From Chloroflexota bacterium (GTDB lineage Bacteria; Chloroflexota; Anaerolineae; UBA4142): 64,000 bases of DNA. The notes under the pieces were generated by a model, which was not told the DNA's origin, ran no database searches, and saw only the letters and a program-made list of their open reading frames with translations. The translations under genes were made by a program, and so were the position numbers. Of the stretch, positions 42,802 to 51,797 are shown in pieces (position 1 is the first letter of the stretch; each line of letters begins with the position of its first letter). The DNA lies in contig JACRMI010000053.1 in the NCBI GenBank assembly GCA_016215025.1, positions 32,619 to 96,618 on the forward strand, in the 5' to 3' direction.

Positions 42802-44781
42802 ATGAATTTTTCTCAACAATATCGTTTGCCTTTGCTCTGTGTCATCGTGCTGATGATTCTTTACAGCGCGTATTTTTCCGTGCTGTCGATTCAACGGCAT
42901 AACACCTTCCGCACACACAAAGCCGACATGGGGCAAATGGATCAGGCGCTGTGGAACACGTTGCACGGCAACATTCTGCAAGACACACGCCCCGATGGTC
43001 ATAACGCGCCGCGCCTCACCGATCACGTCGAGCCAATTTTCCTCGTTATTCCGTTCGTCTTTTTGATCTACGATCACATCAACGCGCTCTTTATCTTGCA
43101 ATCGATTGCCATCGCGCTCGGCGCGCTCCCGCTCTTTTGGATTGCGCAGCGTCGCTTAAAAAGCGACTGGGCAGCCGTTGCATTCGCCGCGATGTATCTT
43201 TTGCTTCCTGCACTCGAAGCCGCGAACCTCGCCGAGTTTCATGCGATCACGTTTGCGCCTGCACCGTTGCTGCTCGCGTACAACTATGGACAGGAACGTT
43301 CGTGGAAACGCTTTGCGCTCTTTGCGGTAATTGCGCTTGCGGTGAAGGAGGAGGTCGCGTTGTTGGTGTTCGCGATGGCGATCTACTTTGCGTTTACGAC
43401 CGCTGACCGCCGACCACCGTCCGCCAACAATCGTTTCTCATTTCACGTATCACGTTTTACGTTTTACGTTTCAAAAGCACCATTCCTCATCGCGCTTATC
43501 TCCGTCATTTGGTTCCTCATCGCGTTATACGTTATCGTGCCGCGATTTGCACCCGGAGGTGGATCGGTCTATGTCGGTCGCTACACCTGCGCGAGCCAAG
43601 CCATTCGCAATCCGCTCACTGCAATTCCCAATCTCATCGGCTGCATCGTGATCCCAGAAAAGATCGGCTATGTGATTGGGCTGCTCGCGTCGGCGGGATT
43701 CATCGCCGTGTTCGATCCAATTGCATTGTTGGTCGGTTCGCCATCGCTCATTCTAAACATCTTAAGCAGTTACGACGCGCAGTATTCGGGGACGTATCAT
43801 TATTCGGCGCCAGTCGCGCCGTATTTTGTGCTGGCGGCAATCGGTGGTGCTGCGTGGTTAGTTGATCGGATTCGAAATTCAAAATTCAAAATTCGGAATC
43901 CGCTGGCGCTCACCCTTGTTCCAGTTTTTCTAATTGCACTTGGCTATCATGCCATCGCTGGTTATACGCCCATCGGCGGCGAATTCTTTTCGCAAAGCGC
44001 GCAAGTGACGCCGCACCAGCAACTCTTTGATCGATTCGCCAAACAGATTCCGCCCGACGTAAAAATTTCGACGATGGGCGCGCTCTTTCCGCATCTCAGT
44101 CATCGCCGCGTGATCTATCTCTTTCCGACTGTACTCGACGCCGAATATATTTTGCTGGACGTGTCGCAAGCGAACACGGCGAACCCCATCGATTTCGTTA
44201 CAGATTATCGCAAGGCGCTAGATAATGGCTTTGGGATTCGGGATGCGCTCGGCGGTTATATTCTCTTGCAACGTGGCTTGCCACAAAAAGAATTGCCTGA
44301 CGAATTTTTCAGTTTCTTGCGCGCGTGTTCGTGTACCCAGTTACAAGTTCCGCTCCAAGTCAATTTTGACAACAAGTTGCTTTTACTGGGCTATGATGTC
44401 AAACAAGACGATTGGCAACGTGTATATCTGCGCCTCTACTTTAAACGTCTATCGGGCATGGACAACAACTTTGCGATTTATCCATTTTTCCCAGACGATA
44501 GCGGCAATCCGCGCGCCGACGCTCAATTGCCCGATCTGATGTTTCCGTTTTGGTATCCGACCATGCGCTGGCAAGCAGATGAAATCATCGCCGTCGAGAC
44601 CACGCCGATTGACGTTGGCGCGCGCGCAAAAATCGGCTTGGGCGTGTTCTTTGGCGCAACGTGGGACAATGCCGAATTCTATTTGAAACCGAATACCTCT
44701 GCGCCGATTTCTGCCGACGGCAAGTGGGTTTCGCTGGGCGAGATCGTGCGCAACGGAAAAACGTACGTGGTGGCGAAATGA
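42802..44781 (+). CDS. DUF2079 polytopic membrane protein
   Basis: 659 residues, about ten TM helices, C-terminal beta-domain outside. Family marks: HKADMGQMDQALWNTLHGN after TM1, HVEPIFLVIPF, and AEFHAITFAPAPLLLAY. The family is GT-C-like; donor and acceptor are unknown. Three heptameric repeat arrays are inside the ORF and translated: 43396-43430, 43436-43477 and 43869-43903. The first two add about 27 polar residues between TM helices. The stop overlaps the HhH-GPD gene start (ATGA). Confidence 0.85.
   Translation: MNFSQQYRLPLLCVIVLMILYSAYFSVLSIQRHNTFRTHKADMGQMDQALWNTLHGNILQDTRPDGHNAPRLTDHVEPIFLVIPFVFLIYDHINALFILQSIAIALGALPLFWIAQRRLKSDWAAVAFAAMYLLLPALEAANLAEFHAITFAPAPLLLAYNYGQERSWKRFALFAVIALAVKEEVALLVFAMAIYFAFTTADRRPPSANNRFSFHVSRFTFYVSKAPFLIALISVIWFLIALYVIVPRFAPGGGSVYVGRYTCASQAIRNPLTAIPNLIGCIVIPEKIGYVIGLLASAGFIAVFDPIALLVGSPSLILNILSSYDAQYSGTYHYSAPVAPYFVLAAIGGAAWLVDRIRNSKFKIRNPLALTLVPVFLIALGYHAIAGYTPIGGEFFSQSAQVTPHQQLFDRFAKQIPPDVKISTMGALFPHLSHRRVIYLFPTVLDAEYILLDVSQANTANPIDFVTDYRKALDNGFGIRDALGGYILLQRGLPQKELPDEFFSFLRACSCTQLQVPLQVNFDNKLLLLGYDVKQDDWQRVYLRLYFKRLSGMDNNFAIYPFFPDDSGNPRADAQLPDLMFPFWYPTMRWQADEIIAVETTPIDVGARAKIGLGVFFGATWDNAEFYLKPNTSAPISADGKWVSLGEIVRNGKTYVVAK
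43396..43430. repeat. Intragenic heptamer array, CTGACCG family
   Basis: Five consecutive 7-base units: ACGACCG, CTGACCG, CCGACCA, CCGTCCG, CCAACAA. Translated TTADRRPPSANN. Intergenic relatives at 17427-17505. Confidence 0.75.
43436..43477. repeat. Intragenic heptamer array, TCACGTA/TTACGTT family
   Basis: Six 7-base units: TCTCATT, TCACGTA, TCACGTT, TTACGTT, TTACGTT, TCAAAAG. Translated SFHVSRFTFYVSK. Same family at 46995-47036 and 52536-52563. Confidence 0.8.
43869..43903. repeat. Intragenic heptamer array, AATTCAA family
   Basis: Five 7-base units: GATTCGA, AATTCAA, AATTCAA, AATTCGG, AATCCGC. Translated RIRNSKFKIRNP, a basic loop after a TM helix. Confidence 0.75.
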
Positions 44782-45755
44782 AGCTCACCCATCGAAAAAT
44801 CGTTGAACTTTGTCCGCGCGCGCCGTTCAACTTTGACGCGACGATGCGAAAGCCCGATCATTTTCCGTCGAGCGATAATGCCTGGCAACCTGGGATTCGT
44901 TGGCAAACGATGCGCTGGAACAGCGAGCAGCTCGGCTTGAAATTTGAAAACACGGGAACCGTTGGCGAGCCAAACATTCGGCTTTCGATTTGGTCAAAGA
45001 ACAAACTTGATTCGAGTTTTATCGATGCCTTGACCGTCGAGGTCACGTATCGATATAATTTGCAGCTCGACCTGACGGAATTCAATCGTCGATTTAGGAG
45101 CGATCTCAAGTTCGCACCCATCCTTCGCAAATGGCGTGGGATGCGTCCGTTATCGTACTCGTCGTTGTACGAATATCTGATGATTGCCATTGTTTTGCAG
45201 AATTGCACCGTGCGTCGATCGGTGAACATGCTGCAGGCGCTGTTCGAACACTACGGCATGTCACTAGCGTATGACGACAAGGTGCTTTACACTTTCTGGC
45301 TGCCCGAAGAAATCGATCAGTCCACAGAAGATGAATTGCGCGCGCTCAAGGTGGGCTATCGTGCTAAATCGATCAAGCGGGTGACGGCAGCTTTTGTGAA
45401 TGGTCAAATCGACGAGCTGGCGCTGCGAACCCAATCGCGCGATGAACAACGCGCGGCGCTGCTTCGACTCTATGGCATCGGTCCGCAATCGGTGAGTTAC
45501 ATCCTGACCGATCAATTCCATCGCTGGGATGAATTCGAGCATGTTTCGCCGTGGGAGCAAAAGATTTACTCGAAATTGTTTTTCGATAAAAACCCAGAGC
45601 GTCCCGTTTCGGTTGCCAAGCTCCTTCGATTTTTCAATCGGCGCTTTGCGGGCTATCGAGCGTTGGCCGTGCATTACATTTGGGAAGATTTGTTCTGGAA
45701 ACGCACGCACCGCTCCGCGAAAATCGATTGGTTGGAGAAATTGATTCGGTTATGA
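44778..45755 (+). CDS. HhH-GPD superfamily protein (DNA glycosylase-like)
   Basis: 325 residues. The N-terminal half resembles the beta-domain of OGG/AlkA-type enzymes; the C-terminal half has the helix-hairpin-helix LYGIGPQSVSYIL preceded by LKVGYRAKSIKRVTAAF, as in base-excision glycosylases. The place where the catalytic Asp is expected reads FEHVSPWEQKIYSKL, without the usual VDTHV/LPxxD pattern, so activity is uncertain. ATG 44778 overlaps the DUF2079 stop; longer frames upstream are out of place. A DNA-repair-type gene inside the glycan cluster is odd and may just be co-transcribed. Confidence 0.75.
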   Translation: MKLTHRKIVELCPRAPFNFDATMRKPDHFPSSDNAWQPGIRWQTMRWNSEQLGLKFENTGTVGEPNIRLSIWSKNKLDSSFIDALTVEVTYRYNLQLDLTEFNRRFRSDLKFAPILRKWRGMRPLSYSSLYEYLMIAIVLQNCTVRRSVNMLQALFEHYGMSLAYDDKVLYTFWLPEEIDQSTEDELRALKVGYRAKSIKRVTAAFVNGQIDELALRTQSRDEQRAALLRLYGIGPQSVSYILTDQFHRWDEFEHVSPWEQKIYSKLFFDKNPERPVSVAKLLRFFNRRFAGYRALAVHYIWEDLFWKRTHRSAKIDWLEKLIRL

Positions 45756-45768
45756 TTCGATGAGCGAT

Positions 45769-45880
45769 GTCATTTCGAGCGAAGCGAGAAATCTCACTCG
45801 TAGACGGGGATTGCTTCGTCGCGTCCTTCGACTCCACTTCGCTGCGCTCCGTTCCGCTCAGGACGCTCCTCGTAATGACA
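45769..45880. repeat. Composite intergenic repeat with a nested insertion
   Basis: First unit GTCATTTCGAGCGAAGCGAG to ATCTC (45769-45795). Then GATTGCTTCGTCGC (45809-45822) and GCTCCTCGTAATGACA (45865-45880), which together would be one arm of the family seen at 38136-38223. They are separated by GTCCTTCGACTCCACTTCGC to CAGGAC (45823-45864), a TCCTGAGCGGA-family element inserted inside the first. Confidence 0.8.
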
Positions 45881-45896
45881 GACTGAGTTGCAAATT

Positions 45897-45924
45897 TTGC
45901 TCTATGTAATTCCTGTGTTAAGAT
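45897..45924 (+). promoter_or_regulatory. Possible promoter of the first GT39 gene
   Basis: TTGCTC (45897-45902), 16 nt, TAAGAT (45919-45924). The GTG start at 45934 lies 10 nt after the -10, so the mRNA would have almost no leader; no Shine-Dalgarno is seen. Confidence 0.45.
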
Positions 45925-45933
45925 GCAGCCACT

Positions 45934-48762
45934 GTGTTGAGTTTGTCTCCACGCCGCATCAATCGGCTAGGCGTTCTCCTAACAATTCTGCTCGCCGCAT
46001 TCAGCTTGCGCGTCTTTCGTCTTGATGTTCAAAGCATTTGGTACGACGAAGCGTTCAGCGTGTACCTCGCGCACTTTGATCTTGCCGAAATCACCGCCCG
46101 CACCGCCGCCGACATTCAACCGCCGTTGTATTATTATCTTTTGCATTTCTGGACCAACCTCGCCGGCGATGGCGAATTCGCGCTGCGTTTTCTCTCGCTC
46201 TTCTTCGGCGTGCTAACGATCCCACTCCTCTACGTCACCGCGTTAAAATTATTTGCGAATAGAACTGCTGCCATCATCGCTGCATTGCTTACGACAGTTT
46301 CGCCGCTCTATATTTGGTACTCGCAAGAAGCGCGCATGTATACGCTCATCACGTTCTTGTTGCTATTATCAAGTTATGCGATGTTGAGGGGAATTGAAGG
46401 AAATAAAGGAATTGAAGAAACTCAGGGGAAATGGTGGGTTGTCTTTGTGCTTGCAGACATTGCCGCTGTGTACACGCACTATTTTGCTTTTGTCGTCATC
46501 ACGTTCCAACTACTGTTCACTGTTTACTGTTCGCTTCGCGTATTTACTGGTGATCGTTCACGTATCACGCATCACGTATCACGTGCCTTCTTCTCCTTCG
46601 CCGCTATCTTCATCTCCTTCCTCCCCTGGACCCCGTTCTTCATCGCGCGACTTGGACAAGACGCCAGCTACTGGCAAGGCGCGCTCAAACTCGACGAAGC
46701 GATCCGTCACATCTTTATCAACTTTGCCACAGGCGAATCTGTCCTTGAAAATATCGCACAAAACATCGCGATAGGTTGGCTTGCGATCTTAGTCGTTGGC
46801 ATTATTGTACTCCTTGCAGTTCGCAAATCACCCATTACCCATCCCTCGTCAGCCATCAGCTTTTTGATACTCTATCTCATCATTCCACTGGCGCTTTTGC
46901 TATTCCTGTTCTATCGCAATCCGAAATTCAACGCGCGCTATTTGATGATCGCTTCACCCGCTTTCTTTCTCCTTCTTAGCATTGGACTCGCGCACTTGTC
47001 ACGCATCACGCATCACGCATTACGTTTTACGCTTTCCGTTTTATCCTTCGCCTTTTTATCTTTCACTTCGGTTTACGCCGACGCCAACGCCTACTTTGAT
47101 CCCGCCTTCACCAAAGCCAGCTTTCGCGACGTAGCGCAGTACATCGAAACCCACATTGCGCCTGACGAGGCGATCATTCTCACAAGTGGTCATCTCTTTC
47201 CTGCGTTCAACTATTATTATCATGGCGAAGCACCGACCATTCGTTTGCCCGATGATCCAACGCTGAATACCGAACACATTTTGAGTTACGACACGGCGAA
47301 CGTGTTGAATCGAACGATAGCGGGTAAGCGCGGTGTGTGGGTGGTCGAATGGCAGAATGAAGTCGTCGATCCGAACGGTTTTTTGCCAATGTTGCTTGAT
47401 TCGCAGGGCAGCGAACAAAAAATCGAGGGTACGAATTTATATCAAGTCCGATTGCAGCATTGGACGCTGCGACCCAATGCGCATTTTTCGACCGAACCCG
47501 ATCCGGCGATCCAGCGCGAAGCCAATTTCAAGAATACGATTCAACTTTTCGGCTTGAGCGTGCCACAACTAACGCCTGCTGATGTTGGTGCATCGTTCAA
47601 TTTGTATTGGCAAGCATTGGACAAACTGGACGACGATTACCTAGTCGCACTTAAAGTTGTTGATGCAGCAGGAAATCTTTGGGGCAAACAGGATCGGCGC
47701 TTGGCGGGCTATAATCATCCGACGACGCGCTGGAAGAAGGGCGAGAAACTTTTCGGTGCGTACACCGTTCCACTGATCGCTGGTACACCCGCAGGCGATT
47801 ATTTTGTCGAAGCCACGATTTACACGGCGAGCAATCCCAGTGGTCTCGATGTGCTTGCACCCAATGGTGCGCCGATGGGCAAAACGGTTCGCATCGGACC
47901 GATAAAAATTCTGCCGCCGACAAGTCTTGTGTCTGTTGAGACGTTGAACATTCCTCACGTCGTCAATCAGCCGCTAGGTCCATTTACGCTGCTGGGTTAT
48001 CAACTGGGGCGTGTTCAAGCCAGCGCGGGCGAATCGATTCCGTTGACGCTGTTTTGGCGCGCCAATTCTCAACCTGACTCTGACTATACATTCTGGGTAC
48101 TGGTCGGTGACGCAGCAACCGAGACGCTTCCACTAGCCAATGCACAATTTCCGACTAACAAATGGCGCGCAGGTGAAGTTATTCGTGGTCAGTACAACAT
48201 TTCTATTCCTGCAAATGCGAAAGATGGCGCAACTAAATTGAGCATTGTGCCGGTGTTAAATCGACGTGATCCAGTCCAAATCGACCTCGCGCCCTTCACC
48301 ATCGAAAAAACGGATCGCGTGTTTGTCAAACCGAATACACAATTCACGCAGAACGTAATTTTCGGCGACAACTATCTCGCGCTCGTGGGTTACGATTTAT
48401 CGGCGACGCAGTTGAAAATAGGTGACTCGCTCAAACTTGTGTTATACTGGCAGGCGCGCTCCAAGATGGATAAAGTGTACACCGTTTTCGTGCATGTGCT
48501 CGACAAAGATAATAAGGTCGTCGCGCAAAAAGATTCGCAGCCCGCAAATAACACTCGCCCGACCACCGGCTGGGTCGCGCAGGAATTCATCGCCGATTCA
48601 TACGAACTTGCACTCAAGCCCGACACCACGCCAGGCAAATACCGAATCGAAATCGGCTGGTACGACGCCAAGGATTTTTCGCGTTTGCCAGTCTTGGATG
48701 CTCAAGAAATTCCCGCAAGCGATCACGTGATTCTCAGCACGAATGTGGATATTACAAGATGA
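45934..48762 (+). CDS. GT39/ArnT-like membrane glycosyltransferase with C-terminal beta-sandwich domains
   Basis: 942 residues. GT-C architecture: first TM, then SIWYDEAFS with the catalytic acidic pair, QPPLYYYLLHFW, and SPLYIWYSQEARMY, as in dolichyl/polyprenyl-phosphate-mannose transferases. About eleven TM helices end near 380; the rest holds two or three beta-sandwich units (FNLYWQALDKLDDDY, IPLTLFWRANSQPD, LKLVLYWQARSKMDK). At least five repeat arrays lie inside the ORF in the TM part (46390-47036). Starts at GTG 45934; overlaps the GT2 gene by 4 nt. Likely adds sugars to secreted proteins or glycans. Confidence 0.82.
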   Translation: MLSLSPRRINRLGVLLTILLAAFSLRVFRLDVQSIWYDEAFSVYLAHFDLAEITARTAADIQPPLYYYLLHFWTNLAGDGEFALRFLSLFFGVLTIPLLYVTALKLFANRTAAIIAALLTTVSPLYIWYSQEARMYTLITFLLLLSSYAMLRGIEGNKGIEETQGKWWVVFVLADIAAVYTHYFAFVVITFQLLFTVYCSLRVFTGDRSRITHHVSRAFFSFAAIFISFLPWTPFFIARLGQDASYWQGALKLDEAIRHIFINFATGESVLENIAQNIAIGWLAILVVGIIVLLAVRKSPITHPSSAISFLILYLIIPLALLLFLFYRNPKFNARYLMIASPAFFLLLSIGLAHLSRITHHALRFTLSVLSFAFLSFTSVYADANAYFDPAFTKASFRDVAQYIETHIAPDEAIILTSGHLFPAFNYYYHGEAPTIRLPDDPTLNTEHILSYDTANVLNRTIAGKRGVWVVEWQNEVVDPNGFLPMLLDSQGSEQKIEGTNLYQVRLQHWTLRPNAHFSTEPDPAIQREANFKNTIQLFGLSVPQLTPADVGASFNLYWQALDKLDDDYLVALKVVDAAGNLWGKQDRRLAGYNHPTTRWKKGEKLFGAYTVPLIAGTPAGDYFVEATIYTASNPSGLDVLAPNGAPMGKTVRIGPIKILPPTSLVSVETLNIPHVVNQPLGPFTLLGYQLGRVQASAGESIPLTLFWRANSQPDSDYTFWVLVGDAATETLPLANAQFPTNKWRAGEVIRGQYNISIPANAKDGATKLSIVPVLNRRDPVQIDLAPFTIEKTDRVFVKPNTQFTQNVIFGDNYLALVGYDLSATQLKIGDSLKLVLYWQARSKMDKVYTVFVHVLDKDNKVVAQKDSQPANNTRPTTGWVAQEFIADSYELALKPDTTPGKYRIEIGWYDAKDFSRLPVLDAQEIPASDHVILSTNVDITR
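46390..46425. repeat. Intragenic 9-base repeat
   Basis: Units GGAATTGAA, GGAAATAAA, GGAATTGAA, GAAACTCAG at 9-base spacing. Translated GIEGNKGIEETQG, a polar loop between two TM helices. Confidence 0.6.
46511..46531. repeat. Intragenic heptamer array, TACTGTT family
   Basis: Units TACTGTT, CACTGTT, TACTGTT. Translated within LLFTVYCS; related intergenic array at 16363-16393. Confidence 0.65.
46554..46587. repeat. Intragenic heptamer array, CGTATCA family
   Basis: Units TCGTTCA, CGTATCA, CGCATCA, CGTATCA, CGTGCC. Translated RSRITHHVSRA. Intergenic relatives at 50574-50625. Confidence 0.75.
46826..46860. repeat. Intragenic heptamer array, CATTACC family
   Basis: Units AATCACC, CATTACC, CATCCCT, CGTCAGC, CATCAGC at 7-base spacing. 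Translated KSPITHPSSAIS. Confidence 0.6.
46995..47036. repeat. Intragenic heptamer array, CGCATCA/CGTTTTA family
   Basis: Units CTTGTCA, CGCATCA, CGCATCA, CGCATTA, CGTTTTA, CGCTTTC. Translated LSRITHHALRFTLS, so the peptide RITHH occurs twice in this protein. Confidence 0.8.
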
Positions 48763-49559
48763 GTAAACCCAGCATCACTGTTTTTTTCCCTTGTTACAAT
48801 GACGCAGGCACCATAGGCGTGAACGTGATCCGCGCAGTTCAAACTTTGCGCCAAGTTTCTGACGACTACGAAGTGCTCATCATCGACAACGGCTCAACAG
48901 ATGATTCGCAGTTGATTATGGAAGAGTTGTCGCGACTCTATCCGCACGAGTTTTGCTACGAGCATTACGATCAGGCGCTCGGTTATGGCGGCGCAGTCCG
49001 CGCAGGGTTTGCAAAGGCGACTATGGAGTGGGTTTGCTATACCGACGGCGACGCGCAATACGACGCGCGCGAATTGCAAGTGCTCGTCGAGAAAATTTCC
49101 GATGACGTGGATTTTATCAATGGCTGGAAGATCAAGCGGCGCGATCCGTGGTATCGGATCGCCATTGGCATCCTGTACCAATATTTCATCAAGTTGATTT
49201 TCGGTTTGAAGATTAAGGATGTCGATTGCGATTTTCGTTTGATGCGCCGCGAAATTTTCGATGTCGTTCAGCTGGAATCGAACACCGGCACCATCACGTT
49301 CGAGCTAGTGAAAAAAGCACAAGATGCTGGCTATCGCTTTGTCGAAGTCCCCGTCCATCACTTTTACCGACAGTATGGCGAATCGCAGTTTTTCAACTTT
49401 TCACGCGTTGGACGCACATTGCTTGCGGTGTTTAGTTGGTGGTGGCGACTCGTCGTCAAGCAAGAAGCCGTCAAAGAATATCAACCGAAGCGAGAGGCAC
49501 AGGTCGCAGGTCGCAGGTCGCAAGTTGCAAGTTCCAAGCCGCAAACGACAGCAGACTAA
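48759..49559 (+). CDS. GT2 family glycosyltransferase (DPM1/polyprenyl-phosphate type)
   Basis: 266 residues, GT-A fold: ITVFFPCYNDAGTIG, VLIIDNGSTDDS, and the metal-binding D96-G-D98 in YTDGDAQYD, then the DCDFRLMRREIF block near 160. Such enzymes load a sugar onto polyprenyl phosphate, the donor used by GT-C/GT39 transferases, which fits the two GT39 genes around it. No C-terminal TM pair. Start overlaps the GT39 stop (ATGA). The last 20 residues (QVAGRRSQVASSKPQ) are encoded by a heptameric repeat array, so the native C-terminus was probably replaced or extended. Confidence 0.88.
   Translation: MSKPSITVFFPCYNDAGTIGVNVIRAVQTLRQVSDDYEVLIIDNGSTDDSQLIMEELSRLYPHEFCYEHYDQALGYGGAVRAGFAKATMEWVCYTDGDAQYDARELQVLVEKISDDVDFINGWKIKRRDPWYRIAIGILYQYFIKLIFGLKIKDVDCDFRLMRREIFDVVQLESNTGTITFELVKKAQDAGYRFVEVPVHHFYRQYGESQFFNFSRVGRTLLAVFSWWWRLVVKQEAVKEYQPKREAQVAGRRSQVASSKPQTTAD
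49496..49544. repeat. Heptamer array forming the 3' end of the GT2 gene
   Basis: Seven units at exact 7-base spacing: GGCACAG, GTCGCAG, GTCGCAG, GTCGCAA, GTTGCAA, GTTCCAA, GCCGCAA. Confidence 0.8.
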
Positions 49560-49578
49560 TCATCAAGAATGGACGATT

Positions 49579-50571
49579 ATGGACTATACAACTAGACTCA
49601 CCAACGCAGATTGTTTAATCACCGGCGGACTCGGCTTCGTCGGATCGAATTTGGCACGGCGACTTTTGGAGCTTGGCGCGCATGTGACGCTGGTCGATTC
49701 GTTGATTCCCGACTACGGCGGCAATCTGTTCAACATCGCCGGTATCGAAGACCAGGTGCGTGTCAACATCGCCGATGTGCGCGATGAATATTCGATGAAC
49801 TATCTCGTGCAGGGGCGCGATTATCTTTTCAATCTCGCCGGGCAAACATCGCATCTTGATTCGATGGTCAATCCGTACAAGGACCTCGAAATCAACTGTC
49901 GTGCGCAACTCGCGATTCTCGAAGCATGTCGCAAGCACAATCCGGGTGTCAAGATCGTCTTCAGCAGCACACGGCAAATGTACGGCAAGCCCGATTATTT
50001 GCCGGTCGATGAACGTCACCTCGTGCATCCGACCGACGTGAACGGCATCAACAAAATGGCGGGCGAGTGGTATCACATCGTTTATAACAACGTCTACGGA
50101 ATCCGCGCTGTGTCGTTACGCATGACAAACACGTACGGTCCGCGCATGCGCGTCAAAGATGCGCGCCAAACGTTTCTCGGCGATTGGGTGCGCCGCTTGG
50201 TCGATGGCGTGCCCATCGAAGTCTGGGGCGATGGGTTGCAACTGCGCGACTTTAACTACGTGGACGATGTGGTGAATGCGATTTTGCTTGCCGCCACGAC
50301 GGACGCCGCCAACGGACAAATCTTCAACCTCGGCAGCGATGAAACGATCAATTTGCGTGATCTTGCGACCATGTGTGTTGAGGTATTCGGCGGTGGCACT
50401 TTTAAGATCATTCCATTCCCGCATGAACGCAAATCCATCGACATCGGCGACTATTACACCGATTATCGCAAGATTCGCGGCGCGCTGGGTTGGCAACCGT
50501 GTGTTGGTTTGCGTGAAGGGTTGAAGACAACGCTGGAATTTTATCGACAGAATAAAGAACGATACTGGTAA
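49579..50571 (+). CDS. Extended SDR NAD-dependent sugar epimerase/dehydratase, catalytic Tyr replaced
   Basis: 330 residues. Rossmann start LITGGLGFVGSNLARRLL (GGxGFxG, 16-22), NLAGQTSHLDSMVNPYKDLEIN, and SSTRQMYG. The usual YxxxK reads NGINK here: Lys 159 is kept but the position of Tyr is N155. Such enzymes epimerise or dehydrate NDP-sugars; the exact reaction is unclear and may not use the standard Tyr. ATG 49579 is chosen because the conserved N-terminus starts there. It feeds the DegT aminotransferase just downstream. Confidence 0.82.
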   Translation: MDYTTRLTNADCLITGGLGFVGSNLARRLLELGAHVTLVDSLIPDYGGNLFNIAGIEDQVRVNIADVRDEYSMNYLVQGRDYLFNLAGQTSHLDSMVNPYKDLEINCRAQLAILEACRKHNPGVKIVFSSTRQMYGKPDYLPVDERHLVHPTDVNGINKMAGEWYHIVYNNVYGIRAVSLRMTNTYGPRMRVKDARQTFLGDWVRRLVDGVPIEVWGDGLQLRDFNYVDDVVNAILLAATTDAANGQIFNLGSDETINLRDLATMCVEVFGGGTFKIIPFPHERKSIDIGDYYTDYRKIRGALGWQPCVGLREGLKTTLEFYRQNKERYW

Positions 50572-50573
50572 AA

Positions 50574-50625
50574 CGTGATGCGTAATGCGTGATTCGTAAT
50601 TTGGTTTCACGCATCACGCATCACG
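50574..50625. repeat. Intergenic heptameric palindrome, CGTGATG/CATCACG
   Basis: Left arm units CGTGATG, CGTAATG, CGTGATT, CGTAATT; right arm TTTCACG, CATCACG, CATCACG. The arms are reverse complements with one mismatch over 19 bases. Fills the gap between SDR and DegT genes. Confidence 0.85.
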
Positions 50626-50632
50626 GAGCATT

Positions 50633-51727
50633 ATGATCCCATTCTTTGATCTCACCAAACAATATGAATCGATTCAATCCGAACTCGACGATGCGGCGCT
50701 GCGCGTAATGAAGAGCGGCTGGTACATTCTCGGCAACGAAGTAAAAGCATTCGAAAAAGAGTTTGCCGATTACGTCGGCGTTAAGCATGCACTGGGCGTT
50801 GGCTCTGGCACCGAAGCGCTTCACATTGCATTGCTTGCGCTCGGCGTTGGCGCAGGCGACGAAGTCATCACTGTGCCGAACACCGCCGTCGCAACGGTTG
50901 CCGCCATCGAATTGACCGGCGCGCGCGCAGTGCTCGTCGATGTGTGCGATGATACGATGCTGATGAACGTCGAGCAGCTCGAACGCGCGACCACGTCGCG
51001 CACCAAAGCGATCATTCCGGTGCATCTCTTCGGTCAGAGCGCCGATCTGGATCCGATTATGAAACTCGCGCACTCCGCTTCGCGAAATATTTTCGTGCTC
51101 GAAGATTGTGCGCAAGCGCATGGCGCAACTTATCGCGGCAAACGCGTCGGCTCGGTGGGTGACATCGCCGCGTTTAGTTTTTATCCAACTAAAAACCTCG
51201 GCGCGTACGGCGATGGCGGCGCAATCGTCACCGATAATGCCGAGCTTGCTCAGCGCGTCGATTTGCTGCGACAGTACGGTTGGCGCGAACGCTACACGAG
51301 CGACATCAAAGGCATGAACTCGCGGCTCGACGAAATGCAAGCGGCGATTCTGCGCGTCAAGCTGCGCCATCTCGACGATTGGAACAAGGCGCGCCGCGAA
51401 CGGGCTGCGCTGTATACCGAATTGGTTCGCACGGTAACGCTTCCGCGCGAAATGTCCTACGGCGAACCGGTGTATCATCTCTACGTCGTTCAATCGCCGC
51501 GCCGCGACGAATTGGTTGTGCATCTCAAAGCGCGTGGCATCGGCACGATGATTCAGTATCCGCACACGATTCATCTGCAACCGGCGTATACGAACCTGGG
51601 TTATCGTGAAGGCAGTTTGCCTGTTTCCGAGCGACTTGCCCGCGAGATCGTATCGCTGCCGCTGTATCCTGAACTTTCGCTGGACGATGTGCGTAGCATT
51701 GCGCAAGCTGTAAACGAATTCGAATAA
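50633..51727 (+). CDS. DegT/DnrJ/EryC1/StrS-family sugar aminotransferase
   Basis: 364 residues, fold type I PLP enzyme. N-terminal [55 protein letters not shown], and the PLP lysine K187 in [19 protein letters not shown]. Transfers an amino group from glutamate to a keto-sugar nucleotide, which should be the product of the SDR enzyme upstream. Full length. The ATG follows the CACGGAGC at the edge of the repeat. Confidence 0.92.
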   Translation: MIPFFDLTKQYESIQSELDDAALRVMKSGWYILGNEVKAFEKEFADYVGVKHALGVGSGTEALHIALLALGVGAGDEVITVPNTAVATVAAIELTGARAVLVDVCDDTMLMNVEQLERATTSRTKAIIPVHLFGQSADLDPIMKLAHSASRNIFVLEDCAQAHGATYRGKRVGSVGDIAAFSFYPTKNLGAYGDGGAIVTDNAELAQRVDLLRQYGWRERYTSDIKGMNSRLDEMQAAILRVKLRHLDDWNKARRERAALYTELVRTVTLPREMSYGEPVYHLYVVQSPRRDELVVHLKARGIGTMIQYPHTIHLQPAYTNLGYREGSLPVSERLAREIVSLPLYPELSLDDVRSIAQAVNEFE

Positions 51728-51730
51728 TTT

Positions 51731-51783
51731 GAAACGGAACACGGAACACAACGCTCCGCGCGTGATGCGTGATGCGTGTTCAG
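51731..51783. repeat. Intergenic GAACACG / CGTGATG repeat
   Basis: GAACACG-type units on the left and GTGATGC-type units (GCGTGATGCGTGATGCGTG) on the right; partial inverted symmetry. Same group as 50574-50625. Confidence 0.6.
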
Positions 51784-51797
51784 TCTCGATTTGAGAC

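Noticed and set aside
49496..49544. Heptameric arrays as a CRISPR
   Set aside because: Period is 7 bases, with no 25-40 bp repeats and no spacers of matching size.
50621..51751. 376-codon minus-strand frame opposite the DegT aminotransferase
   Set aside because: Shadow of a clear DegT-family gene; no family motifs and no ribosome site.
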